A DNA stretch of 64,000 nt from Reticulitermes lucifugus (GCA_026260175.1 JAKCWW010000092.1:108048-172047), one strand, 5' to 3'; counted from the first letter of the stretch, positions 34,201 through 46,290 are shown. Translations and numbers: made by a program. Notes: a model not told the origin generated them from the sequence alone.

Positions 34201-34550
34201 AGGGATGGAGAAAATAAGTAGGAGAAAGATCTAGAAAGAAATGGAAAGATCGTATTGCAGTAGAAATAGATCGCTTTAGAAACAAAAACAAAATTATGAG
34301 GAAGGGTCATTTGGCAGGAATCATCAGAGCTGAGGGATTGAGAAATGTAAGTAGAAGAAAGACCTAGAAAGAGAGGGAAAGATCATACTGCAGTCGTAAT
34401 AGACTACTTTAGAAACAAAAGAAAAATGATGACAATGGTCCCTTTCACAGAGAGAATCAGAGCTAAGGGATGGAGAAATGTAAGTAGAAGAAAGACCTAG
34501 AAAGGGATTTCAAGATCAAACTGCAGTAGAAATGAGATGCCTCAGAAGGA
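34201..34550 (+). repeat. 132-bp tandem repeat, 2.6 copies
   Basis: Units begin with AGGGATGGAGAAA-type sequence at 34201, 34333 and 34466. Each contains AGAAAGAYCTAGAAAG, CTGCAGT and TTTAGAAACAAAA in order. Units are clearly diverged. Each is partly open in one frame ('WKDRIAVEIDRFRNKNK' in unit 1) but interrupted, so the array may derive from an old coding fragment. Confidence 0.8.
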
Positions 34551-34559
34551 AAAAAAATA

Positions 34560-35760
34560 CTTAACATGGATGCTGTATTATGTGACTCACCAAACCTAAG
34601 TTTTTGATATAAGTAGGACTATTGTAGTGTCTGTCGGAAACCGATGGAGCAAAAAATAATTTTTCCAAAAATGTTTAGTTTAAAATCCAGTTACAAATTT
34701 TCCGAAATTTGGCCGAAGAATTTCGGAGATATATGATGGATTTTTAAAGGTTTTCCGCCTTTTATAAAGAACACATATTAATAAATAAAAATGAGCTTGT
34801 CCTCTAATGTTCACGAATGTGTTTGTTGGCTCACAATAAGGTCTCGCATACGGTCGCGAGGTTTTTCCATTCTTATTCCAATTACAAATAGGCGCCAACA
34901 TTCTCTTTTAAAGTAAAGAAATGCAAAATGGTAAACGTGTAATTGTCAAATGTTTCTAAATTCCTGAAGACAGTTTTTCTCCTCACAGACATTCATTAAA
35001 AGCCTGTCGTATTTAAAATGGTTAAAATTTTATCAGAAACATTAAATATATAGAATACTTGCCGGCTTTAAAAGGAGAAGCTATATTATTATAGTTTTTG
35101 TATACTCCATATAAATAAATAAATAAATACATAATAGCAACATAAATTGAAGGGTTTAAATCCACCATCGCATCTCTTACTGGAACCTTATAGTAGATGA
35201 TACCTTCAACGGCCCCTCTCTTGGGGCTTCACTTTCGAAACACAACCGTTTCTTCAAACCTCCTTGTTTGCAGTAGAAGGGGAACAAAACGAGATTCCAA
35301 TTGTGGATTTGTGTGTGTTGTGGGAAAGGTAGCCAGCTTACTGGCATTAATCCAGGGCCTACCTCCATCTACTGGAATCAGTTAGCGGCTAAACTTTATT
35401 GTTCCAGCCGGTAGCTTGGAGAAAGGAAAAGCCAACTACATTTTAGTTAGGTTTTATTCTGTTTCTTTTTTACAGCAAACAGTTCAACCAGTATCTTTCT
35501 TGAGTCTTTTTTTAACTTCCATGAAAAGAACTGGCTCTTAAAATTAGTATTAAGTCTCATCGGTCCAGTTATTTGGCGTTGAGTACATTTGTGTTATCAT
35601 TATTGATGCAGGAAGGAATTCTTTGATTCTTTTCTTTCACTGCAAGACCGTTATCTTTATTAATTGTTGCTTGTTTAAATATACAATCTTTATTTGCGAT
35701 ATCCCGTTGTGATTTACAGATAGGGAGAGGAATGGGAGCAGGCAATAACAACTATACTTT
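34560..35760. other. spacer with a short (AAAT)n run
   Basis: (AAAT)n lies near 35113-35136. Nothing else is supported. Confidence 0.4.
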
Positions 35761-35766
35761 GCTGCG

Positions 35767-35815
35767 AATTAATATATATTTTTCAGTTTTAAATAAAAGC
35801 CATCTTCAGGCATCA
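35767..35815 (-). ncRNA. hammerhead-like hairpin, degraded copy
   Basis: On minus: CUGAAGA, U, then GGCUUUU/AAAACU (partly paired), GAAA, and an AUAUAUAU palindromic stretch. Stem I is not evident. It lies about 65 bp downstream of the better copy in the same orientation. Confidence 0.3.
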
Positions 35816-35880
35816 AAACATGCACAATACTCAAATTAAAAACGAACAAATGTACTGTATTTTCACAAATATAATCTATT

Positions 35881-35933
35881 GCCCCTACATATGTTTCGGC
35901 TTTACCAAGCCATCATCAGGGGGTCAAAGTATT
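35881..35933 (-). ncRNA. hammerhead-like hairpin, best-kept core
   Basis: On minus: CCCC, CUGAUGA, U, stem GGCUU/AAGCC with a GGUA loop, GAAA, palindrome ACAUAUGU overlapping the UA site, then GGGG. CUGAUGA and GAAA are the invariant hammerhead core sequences. The short palindromic stem III is the type known from Penelope-like elements and retrozymes. The extra U before stem II is non-canonical. Confidence 0.5.
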
Positions 35934-35939
35934 ACATAT

Positions 35940-36800
35940 ACTTAACATACATTATTTTCGTCCAATAACATAACATATATCACACATAAAACAAATTTCG
36001 TTATCAATAGTAGACTAGAGCACATTCACTATCTGTTATTTTGCATACAAATTCTTGGGTGTGGGATGCGTATATCTTCTATGTTGTATATATATATATT
36101 AAACAGTTTTTAATATTGCATCCTCCACGTATGTTTGTTACAAATTCTTGACAGTTTTTTGATGTACAGGTTATCCAATTAGAGTAAATGGCGTAAAAAT
36201 TTCCGATTTCATATTACTGGAGTTTTGCTTGTCATTTTTATGATAAACAGTGGACACAGACAGTTATCCCCTTCTTCAGCCTTACCTTGTAGGAGTGACG
36301 TTCTAAGGTCCAGAGTGTGCTGATCACACGTAGTACGTGTGAATACGTGTTAGCTTCTAACTAATAACACAGAAATATTTTAATTTCAGGAATGCATATA
36401 TCTACTATTGTTTTATCCTTAGATGATAAATTTCAGAGTTTTCATATCTCGTTTCTCCTATGTATGTTCGTGTTCAAAATACTTGTCGTGTTTGTAACAA
36501 GTTTGGTCTCTCTTTAAATTATAAACAGATGGAGTCAGCTGATTCCTTCGAAATATCTGTAAATTTCTCCCAGGCTACACGGCGTCAAGTCCCATACGAC
36601 GTTATTTTTTAGGGTGAATTTTCTTTTTTCTGTGCCTATGATGCTTTTATTGATGCATTTATCCTTTAGTACTGTTAGATATCAGTGCTTCTTTCTAATT
36701 AAATACAAGAATTTTTCTTGATTATGATCACATACTCGTATTACTTCCGATCGTCCACATGTAGAAGACGACTAATTTTCAGCTTTTCTTTTTTCATTTT
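35940..36800. other. no recognisable feature
   Basis: A+T-rich spacer with a short (TA)n near 36090. Confidence 0.4.
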
Positions 36801-36990
36801 GAAGGTCGCGGGTTCGATTGCCTATGGGTTCATTGGGATTTTCCATTGACTTAATCCTTCTGGCCGCAATATGGCCCAGGGTTCGACTCAGCCTCTAACA
36901 GAAATGAGTGCCAGGGACATCTCCTGGGGAGTAAAGGCGGCCGGTGCGTAAGGCCTGTAATGGAATGGCTTTACCTTTACTTTACCTTTT
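36801..36990 (+). mobile_element. SINE family S2, internally deleted
   Basis: GTCGCGGGTTCGATTGCC, TTCTGGCCGCAATATGGCCC, CAGCCTCTAACAGAAATGAG and GCGGCCGGTGCGTAAGG jump directly to CCTGTAATGGAATGGCTTTA. The ~90 bp containing GGCTGACAACC to AGGGCC, present at 17.4 and 62.4 kb, is missing. The element ends in a repeated CTTTACCTTTACTTTACC tail. Confidence 0.85.
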
Positions 36991-39900
36991 CTCATTGACC
37001 TACGGAGAAATATGTTTACAAGCACACCATACCTCATTAAAGAAACAAAAGAGAAACTAAAATTAAAAAGAGATTGAAAAACAACCAACGGTTTCTTCGG
37101 TTCCAATTTATTAGTTACACGATCTGTATTTCTATTGAACTCACTGCGAGAGAACCCTGTGTGTTTGTTAATAGAGTCATATATCATTCTAAATATTCAT
37201 TTAGTTATGTAGGCTCCATTTTCTTGTTGCATTTCCCAGCTCCAAGAATATTATTTCATGTTAGAAGAGCTGTGTTTTTTCCCTTTCTTCTGTCGTCTTG
37301 TGTATCTCACCTCATAAAAGATGTCACGCAAGTTTTATACGTTTCCCCCATCTCGTGCTCTATCTCGGCTCTCCTATATCAACACTTCCTACCCAAGCCT
37401 CCAGGAATCCCCTCCCTCACGCACTCATTCACCTCCAGTGAACAATGTCACGTAGCAAGTTGAAAACACCGTCAACTCTAACATTTTTCAATCAGTTTTC
37501 CTACCTTAAAATCTCACCGGAGAGAAAAATAGAGAAAAAATTAGGTTAACTCTTAAGTGATGGTAAAAGTATCTTTTGTAAAAAAATTTCTTTTGTTATT
37601 TCATCGTGCAGGACTGAGAGTAAAGTAGCTTATTTATATGAAAATAAGAAATAAAATGAAACTTTAAACTGTTGATAAGCCATAATTCAGGGAGATATTT
37701 GTGAAACACCATTTTTCAGTACCTATAACGTTACAGAAATTGTTTGAATTGTTAAGACAGCATAAAAAATAAACAATACATGTAAAGTGGTAAATACATG
37801 GATAAATATGCTCCGATACACACAACACTAGCCTTTCTGAAAAAAAGCATGAAAACGAAGGCATTTATTAAAAATATCAATGTCAAAATGGATGTAAGGT
37901 AAATAAACGCGTCTTGTTAATAATAACTTATTTTTTCGCTACATAAATGTGAAATAGCATTGTAATATTAGGGAAAGGCAACTAAAACCTCTCCTTTTTC
38001 TGCCTTATTATCTCTGCTGTAACGCTGATACGTGAATTCGTCTGTCGGAGACCGAGATTCTAGTACTCCGAAATGAGTCAGTGTCTGTTGCAAGGCTCTG
38101 AGCAAACGGCACTTTCTCGATGAACGTGGGTATGAACCGGAAATCTCTGAGGAAAGAAAACACTTGTAAACGTAAAACCGCAAATCAGGAAACAGTAAAT
38201 CGAAATGCAATTTTTCTCTACTAGCACTGCAGTAACTGGGGATGTATAAGTCTTATCTGTAGGAGTAAGCCTGAAAATTCCGAAGTACACGAGAAGAACT
38301 GTTGCCAGTAAGTATAGTCATTTTTAAGTCACCTTAGGACTTACACATAAAGGAGAGTTGTGTCTGTCGTGTTTCTACACTCAAATCCTTTGAAGGATTT
38401 TGAATAAATTTGGCATTGGAGATAATATTCATTACCAACCCCATCCTTTGCTATCTTACTAACTTCCTACAAGAGAGTCACTTCAAAAGCTAATATTCCA
38501 TTAGCTGTTCTGTAAGTTTGCTTTAAGATCGAACCACTTTCTATTGTCTTTTTTCTACGTTTAAACATTCCAAGTAATCTTTCTTTCAGGTTTCCCGAAA
38601 AATATTTCAATAAATTTCTGAAATTACTATTTATAATGCTTAAAAATTTTAATAATGAACCTTCTCCTTTTGTGTTTTCTCACTACATCTTTATAGGCCC
38701 ACTTATTCTTCCTAGCGCTTGTTCTTGCACCCACAACATTACTCAGAATTCGTTTGATCCATACTTTATCGTAAGTGCACATTTTTATTCGGGAATGCCT
38801 TCCGAAACATTTTACCTTTGCCTCATTTTCGGAGAATTATTAGGTGTCTTCATATTTCAATTTTCTCCTGCGCTTGTATGGTGGGCAAGCCAGGAAATTT
38901 AATTAAAAGTATTCAATAACTACTGTGTCTTTCATTAGTATTGCAGATAATATCAGTAATGAATGTAATAAAGATGATTCAGCGGTTCGAATTGGCAGCC
39001 TGCCTGTAAATTGATATGTTACTTCATTATTCTCGATATGTGTAACACAAAACACGGGCTATTACGTAAAATTGAATATTTTTTGCTAACTACCACAGTT
39101 CGGGAATATAATTTTTATATGGGCAAATATATCTGAGTAAATAAAGTAACTGCTGCGTACCTAATATAAAGGGTTTAACGCTTTCTGTGTAATTTTAATC
39201 AACAAGTAATGGAGTTCTTTTTCCAGGAGGCAAAGTACTCAAAGTAATTACTCGCGTCTATCCAAAACACAGTTTAAAGGTACGTGAAGCCTTATTTGAG
39301 GCACCGTAGAAGCTAGAGAGATAGGCAATTTTCTACTGTGTTTACACTGAGATGTCTGCGTAAAATTCTACACGTAATTGCTAGTCTGTACTGCAATTTA
39401 TGCAAAACTACTTTCCTTGAAAAAAGGCGTAAATTGAAAGTCATTTTTCAGAGAATCGATATTAAATATGATCTTTATTTTTTGATCATGTTTTGTTTTC
39501 TTAAAAGCAAAGCAAATCTGTAACAACACAAATACTGTCGTAAGTATTGTATTACAGATGAGTTTAAAAATACAGAGACTATCTCACGGACTACTCAATG
39601 TACTATATGATGATTCAGTAATAATCTCATAAGCCCAAGTGCGAGACATGAAACGAAATGGGCGTAATTGGCCTCAGACGTAACTATGAACTTTACAAAG
39701 AAACTGCCATGGACAAATCATCAATAAAAGCAGTAAACTCTAAAATTCTATGTCGTGGAGAACCAGCATATTAAAACCATGCATGTGTTTGGCAACTCCT
39801 GTAAATAAACCACAGTAATAAATACACAACTAAGAAACACAAAGCATTTTTTAAATTAGTCACAAGGGATAGTGGTGCATTTCAGCGTTATGTCTCTTAT

Positions 39901-40632
39901 ATTGTGTAAATATTATACGTCTATACGAAGATACTTTATTCCATTATATAGGCATGTTTGAAGTAGATTCCTGATGTTATGAGGCAGGTGTTTTTCCATA
40001 TAAGAATAAATGAAACACACTTCTTTGGTGGATACACTTTTATAAATATCTCGGACCTATTCCAGGTTTTCATATAATTTTAATATTCTTCTGTGAATGT
40101 TTGCCTTTCCGCTGGAGAAAGTAACACTCTAGTGAAGCAACGTTTTTCTTCCTACACATTATAAACGGAGAAGAGATTAAGCTGAACTTCGTTATAAGGA
40201 AAATCCAATACACAGGCCTTTTTAGAAGCAGGTTTTTGCAGTAGAAAATTCTAATCTGTGACTTTAGATAAAGTTCAGATTTTTACTTTTATCTACATAC
40301 GTCCCACGGTTACCTGCAATTACCGTCAAAGGTAATTATTTCATTTTACTTTACTTCCTTCACACCGGATTATTTAATTTGATTCGCATTCCATCTGCTA
40401 CGTTTTACCTGCATATACACAATTCACGTTTGTCATACACAGGTAAAAATATAATCTGCTATGTGTCATCCAATAATTTGAATTATTTAGAAAAACTTTT
40501 TGTGTGTTTTGTAGTTATATTGATATTTTAATTCCTATGTGGGAAAAACTTAACACCATGCTTACAAGGCTTTTCTTACATGTGTGACATCTAGCGTTTA
40601 AGACGCTGAATTTACAGTCTATGAAGCCTTGT
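36991..40632. other. long spacer, no gene seen
   Basis: A+T-rich. The 129-codon frame at 37074-37463 lacks a domain. Nothing else is supported. Confidence 0.5.
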
Positions 40633-40860
40633 ATTTTTTCCATGGTTCGACAACCCTAGTGGGCCTTGGCCTCCTCTTTGTTGAGGTTTCAAGATCCCAC
40701 TCAGACACACCACACTTGGTAGAACTCCTCTGGACGGGTGATCTGTCCGTCGCAAACACCTCTACTTGACAACACACAACACTTTACAAGAGACAGACAC
40801 CTATGTCCCCGGCGATATTCGAACCCGCAATCCCTGAAAGCGAGCGGCGACCGGGATCGG
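40633..40860 (-). mobile_element. tRNA-derived SINE, family S1, head altered
   Basis: The plus strand shows CCCTAGTGGGCCTTGGCCTC, ACACCACACTTGGTAGAACT, ACAACACACAACACTTTACA and ATTCGAACCCGCAATCCC. On minus the B box GGGTTCGAAT is partly kept. The expected A-box end is replaced by CGACCGGGATCGGC. Confidence 0.85.
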
Positions 40861-40924
40861 CATGAAGCCGTGTATACTGTTAGTTATTTGGACCTAGGCA
40901 AAAAAAAAGTAACACAAGGATTAA

Positions 40925-41282
40925 GAATAATAAAGACCGTTAAGATTTGTTCTGCTCACCAAATACTATGTGGAGGATTAGTTCAATGGCTATTAGATGG
41001 CTGGGAATTGTGGCTTGTGTGTGGAAGAAGGGATATTCATACAGTTCTCTTGGTGGGAAACCTGGTGGAAATAGATCACTTGGAAGACTTAGGCGTGGAT
41101 GGCATAATGGCATAATGATGGAGAAATGGGTCTTTTCAGAGGTGAGGTAGGAGGACATGGATTGGGTTCATGTGGCTCAGGATATGTAGAAATGGGGGCT
41201 ATTTCTTACATTGCTATGAGAATTGGTGTCTTATAAAATGCAAGAATCTCTTGATTATCTGAAGAAATAAGGACGGTGTCGA
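40925..41282 (+). mobile_element. 3' end of non-LTR retrotransposon, family R1t
   Basis: TGGTGGGAAACCTGGTGG, ATAGATCACTTGGAAGACTT, GGCGTGGATGG, CATGTGGCTCAGGATATG, then AAATGCAAGAATCTCTTGA-type sequence, follow the block order at 32.98-33.2 kb. The frame reads 'IRWLGIVACV' and 'VGNLVEIDHLEDLGVD'-like strings in different phases. It is broken. Confidence 0.75.
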
Positions 41283-41405
41283 TGGAGTTATTTGGTTAAT
41301 TTTTCAGTTTATAGTCGGTTAGTTACTTGGTTGGTTGGTTTCATAGTTAGTTAGTTAGTTAGTTTATTAGTTTGTTTGTTTTCTGTCAGTCAGTCAATCA
41401 GTACA
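41283..41405 (+). repeat. (TTAG)/(TCAG)n simple-repeat tail
   Basis: GTTAGTTAGTTAGTTAG and GTCAGTCAGTCAATCAG follow the retrotransposon end, as at 33.24 kb. Confidence 0.8.
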
Positions 41406-42708
41406 GAAAAGCCTGATCTGGAAATGAACACATAAGATATCTCCGAAGTTTCGGTGCCCACCTAACAAGTTGCAGGGCGTCAAAACCCAGAGGACCGCAA
41501 ACTACACTCGAAGTATCAAAACACATTTATATTACGTATTATGTGTCTTCAGTGGTACGACAAATTTAGTTACATTCCGATTTATTAGCCTGTATATTTT
41601 AAATCACAGTGAGTAATATTTTCAGAAATAAAATTATTTTAAGGGACTTTCTCTTATAATTAAGTAATATTCTCAGAATCTAGTAACTTCCCTTGGTATC
41701 AGAAGTAACCTCTTTATTTTGACGTACCAGCCTGGTTAGAGGAGTTTACTTTTGAGGCATAGATATAGAAAGAAGAATAATAACACAAATACATTTTTTA
41801 AAGTACACGATGTGGGGAATTGGGCTGGATTCAATAGACCTAGATAGTGTCCTGTGGTGGAACGTTCTGAACCCAATAATAAGCACTTCTTTCTATAAAA
41901 GACAAAGAATTATTGACCAGTTAAGCTACTCCTTAAGAGTTAATTTGCTTAATAGCACTTGGTGCGCTTTCCTTCAAAGTATGAAGTTCCGAAATAAATT
42001 GTGTGGATCTAACATGAATTCTTCCCAAAAATTCTTGCTTCAAAATTTATTCGCGCTTTGCACTCCGTAAACCTAGATAACATTTCATAAATAAGAGCCA
42101 ACTTTCTAACTTAACGTTGTGGTAGACTGGATGGGGCTCCTCCCTAATCGAAATGTCCCGCCTTCAATCTCGATCCGAAGACTAGCTACCGTGACCAAAA
42201 TTTTCGATTTTTTTTTTGTCAGAGGCTCTATGCAGATTCCGGAACACCATTTCAAATTCAGTCACGACTAGTTCCTCGCACGTCCTCTCGAGCTTAGTGT
42301 TCTCTAAGTATCCGGCCGTTCAACGCTACAGAATCATAAGTGAATATTACATAAATAAACACTCATTATGTGGAAGCCAGTTCAGCGTTTGTAGTATAGT
42401 GGCTTGGCTAAAGTCTTCGATGACCAATGAATCATTTTTCGATTCCCAGGAGACACATAGCTTTCTTCTCTTTCGCACAAGATCCCGACCGAACCTGGAT
42501 CTCATCCAGCTTGATTTTCGGTGGATACCGTGGGTACTTTAGTTGTATTTAGGGCGCCCGGAGAGCGAATTTAATGTCACATCTGTCTAGTACTAAAATT
42601 AATAATGGTGGACCTGTGTTTCTACTCCCTTAATACGTCTTCATGCCCAAGGACAACTGTACTTTCAGGATCATAATATTTGGATTTTATCCATATATGC
42701 AGAAGAAG
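41406..42708. other. spacer with one possible hairpin
   Basis: On minus near 41505-41556, CUGAAGA precedes CACAU...AUGUG and a UUUUGAUAC stretch, a very loose match to the hammerhead-like layout. The 108-codon frame at 42216-42542 shows no domain. Confidence 0.35.
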
Positions 42709-42941
42709 TTCTAAGGCGTGGATCTGCGACTGCTCGCTTATTGGAATTGCGATGTAGACTGCCGCAGAGCCATGGACGTCTGCTTCTTGTGAATGTTGCG
42801 TTTTGTCAGGTTGATTTCCCTGCGACGAGCCGATCACTCTCCTAGTGGAGTCCTACCGAGTGTGGTGTTTCTGAGCGTGATTGTGAAGCCTCGACAAGGA
42901 GGAGGCCCTGGCCCACTACGGGCTCTTGCGCAATGGAAAAA
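42709..42941 (+). mobile_element. tRNA-derived SINE, family S1, degraded head
   Basis: It starts inside the head (TTCTAAGGCGTGGATCTGCG). The B box is lost (GATGTAGACTGCCGC). The body is kept: GCCGATCACTCTCC, GAGTCCTACCGAGTGTGGTG, GTGAAGCCTCGACAAGGAGG. The tail is GCAATGGAAAAAA. Confidence 0.85.
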
Positions 42942-44465
42942 ATGTGTTGTAAAAGAAAATATGAATACAATTTTAAATTGCAGCCTTTTGGAAGTTATAA
43001 TTTTCCGAAACCTACGTACAAAGTTCTATAAAATTATCAACTAGAAATGGCTTTACTGTCTAGTGAGGGAATAATAAATTCAGAATTTTTATTGAGTTTA
43101 TTATGCGATTTTCTGTCATTCTGTACAGTTTTAAAAGAAATGCTACTAGGATATATTCACTTGTACATCAGTGTAGGAATAATCAATAACAAATAACATG
43201 TATTCCACATGAGGCTATTGAGTCGATGACGTACGTTCACTCAGTGTGAAATAGAAGCCCTCTTCTGCTGCCTAGCAACCTTACAACTCTATATAATATG
43301 ACATTCCACAACGCCAATACCCACGGGTCATCGCACCAAGAGGATACCTTCTTTATTATGTACAGAAAGGAAGCTTCAGCAAGATTGGTATGCCTCCATA
43401 TTACGAATTATATTTTAAGGTCAAGCCTTATTTTCCTCAGCTCCATCAACAACGCAGTAGCCGCAACCCTTCGTTAAGTAGCTAAAAAATGTGACTCAAT
43501 ATTGCTTATGAATAAATGAAAGAATACGCGTTAGAAATTTTCTATAAAGGATTGGTTTTACATACAAAGCCACAAGAATATATACAGACACCACCGCAAC
43601 GCAAGATAAAAGGTAGGGATAAAGTTATCACTGTGCATGCCATGAAGGCATATAGGTGGGGTGGAGAAACAGATCCACTAATTCTTGAACCTGGCACTAG
43701 GAGGTGAGTGATCAGCCACAAGCCATGGCTCCTTTACTCTTAGGAAAAGAGCCCAAAATTACCCATTCAATAGGAGGATGATTATAACCGTGAGCCAGTA
43801 TGGATATTATGGAAAAGAGAAAAATCTCTTGCAGTGCTGGTGCAAGACTGTTCTATTTAAAATATGAGTTGCTGAGTTTTGTCACCTACATGTTTCAGCT
43901 CGCATGTAGGTACATTTTTACCTCTTTGCTCTTGATTGTTATATTACTAGCGCCAGTATACACCCAAAAACTTCTGTATATTTCCTGATAAGTCCCTGAA
44001 TAAATGAATCAGATTTTTAAGAATTAAATATCCGATAAAAGTATATTATATTTAAAGTCCATTATTTATCACCCGTTAGCAAAGAATTTATTATCACATC
44101 AGTGTAATTAACATTAACTGAGATTGTTATTGAAAGCACAGAGGATGCAAATTCTTCATCACAGTCCTAATCCGAGAGGTTAATACTTAATTCCTGATCT
44201 TAAATTCTGTATGTGTACTGAATATTTACCTTTTATTTTAACGCAGTAGTTTGTAATATGTATTATAATGTTTTATTCCTTATTCCACTAATCTTTTCCC
44301 GTGCCTTTGTTGTAACAAGTCATTCCTGTATTTCTCATTTTTCACTTGCAGTATACGAAAACTTTATTTTTTCTTGCGTTTGTGCTTTCATTTATTCTTG
44401 TAATATTTTTATGTTTTTCATTACTTTGTGTGTAAGAGTCGAGCACAAATAATATATTTAAAGAA
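42942..44465. other. no recognisable feature
   Basis: A+T-rich spacer. Short open frames are unrecognised. Confidence 0.4.
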
Positions 44466-44469
44466 TCAG

Positions 44470-44548
44470 CTACATATTTCGGCTTTTCATATAAGCTGAA
44501 TTTCTATGATGCCTCATGGCTGCTGATGTGAAAAGCCGAAATATGTAG
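44470..44548. repeat. inverted repeat, perfect 20-bp arms, 39-nt spacer
   Basis: CTACATATTTCGGCTTTTCA (44470-44489) and its exact reverse complement (44529-44548). The arm AAAAGCCGAAATATGTAG resembles the AAAGCCGAAACATATGTAG part of the hairpin at 35.9 kb, so this is likely two such units head to head. Confidence 0.85.
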
Positions 44549-44559
44549 TAGTGTTTTTT

Positions 44560-45384
44560 TTAAAGTTATAATTTTGCTGAATATTATTGCTACTGTCTGT
44601 TTTGTAATGTCCGATACGGAAAGCATACTAAGTACACCTCATACTTATTTTTAAAACAATTCAAGGTGTTTCAGTTTTAGTTTTCTCGGAACGCTTTAAA
44701 AATTGTTCTTGGTTCAAGATGGGATTTTATGCCGCTTTTACGTCACGAGCAGAAGTGAAGATTGATGTCTGCACATCACAATTTTTCTGACAAAGGCATT
44801 CATAAAATTTCCAACACGTTTATTTCTTCTGTCATGTCGAAGAAACTGATCTCCATTAATGGCTTCTTCTTTGCAAATGTGAAGTACTACTCCTTTAGAA
44901 ACCATTGTGTATAACTTACTCTTAAATACTTCGGGAAATTTTGCTTCAAAAATGAATAGCGGTATAACACGTATTAAATTTCTCATTAGTGCCTTCGACT
45001 TTTGGAAACTTTAGAGATTAGAGAGTACTAATTAAAAAGACAAGTCAATGATATATTAAGCCACTGGTATTTATCATCCATCACATTCTGCAACACAGAT
45101 CCTTTAAATTTATCTCTCTCTCTCGTTGAATATATTCTGTTACAATGTTCTAATGATTAGAAGATTTATTGCTATTCTTAATGTGAGAAAAAGCTTTTGT
45201 TGATGTAAATCTAACATATGCCTATTTTTTAGAAATGGTAAAAGAAAATTAGTGTGCGTCCTTTACGGAGTAAAGAAACGTCTTATGTGGAGAACATTCC
45301 ATCCGTCAGTCGCGAGAGATGGAATGAAGCATTTTTAATATGTCCTATGGAAAAATTCAGAAGACGCAGATTGCGAGTACGTTA
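44560..45384. other. no recognisable feature
   Basis: A+T-rich spacer. Confidence 0.4.
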
Positions 45385-46000
45385 TTTAGGCTCTAAACCG
45401 TTTCACGGATTAGCATGAAATTCGTTACAGGGATTTTTTAAAGAGTTGTCCAATAAGTGTGAGTTTCGTGAAAATTTGCGGAGTGGCAGTCATGCTCGTA
45501 CTTTACTTAGAGGCATAAATGTATTGTAACCATTACTTTCTATATTTCGTGACCAATGTTGTTGAAATTCCCCTATATATTAGCGGTGAGCAATTGCGAG
45601 ATACGTAGAAATCGGGGTAATGAAAGAAATATTCCCGCAAAGGACATAAATAAATTTTACACTACTTTGTATATTTTTCTTTGGGTTTGAGTAAAATTGG
45701 GAAAGGAAATTTCCATAAACACTTATTCAAGTGATTGTGAATTTCGTGAAAATCGGCCAATTGAAATCCATGAAAATAGGCCCAGTAAAATTCGCATTCC
45801 TCTTGGGGGCACAAACGATTTCTATATTCTTTCGAATCATCTGTTGCCATGTTCAGGACAAAGCGAATTTTTATTCTGTATAAATTATGGCAATATCTCA
45901 CTCTATCGTAACCTCAGCATGCAGAAAGGTATTATAATTCAATCAGAATTCACATTTTCCACAGTATAGTGAAAATGTGTTCATGTTGAAACTTCCGAAA
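45385..46000 (+). repeat. ~137-bp repeat mini-array, locus C
   Basis: Boxes lie near 45473 (TTTCGTGAAAATTTGCGGAG), 45603 (ACGTAGAAATCGGGG) and 45742 (TTTCGTGAAAATCGGCC), about 130-139 bp apart. TCGTACTTTACTTAGAGGCA after the first box is family-typical. The open frames at 45662-45969 lie inside the array. Confidence 0.6.
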
Positions 46001-46290
46001 AATTATTAGTACCAAATAACAATTATGCTTTCATAATGTCAATTTACGAAGCTTAAACTTTTGGACATTCCAAATTTTGGGTCGTGTTTTCGAAAATCTG
46101 TCTGGATATATAAGAATAAAACACTGGAAAATATATATATTAAAAAGAGTGAAATAGAGAAATTCACTCAGAGTTGCATTGCTGTGCTTTTTTATTTTTC
46201 TGTGGATTTTTCTTTATTTTCAATTAAGTGAAACCTGCATCACTACAACAACACGTTTTAGAAATACTTAAAGTATAAAGTAATATTTAC

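Noticed and set aside
37074-37463. 129-codon plus-strand open frame
   Set aside because: Low-complexity, Ser/Phe/Leu-rich translation from pyrimidine-rich DNA. No domain, no splice context.
42216-42542. 108-codon plus-strand open frame
   Set aside because: No recognisable domain and no flanking exons. Length is within chance range.
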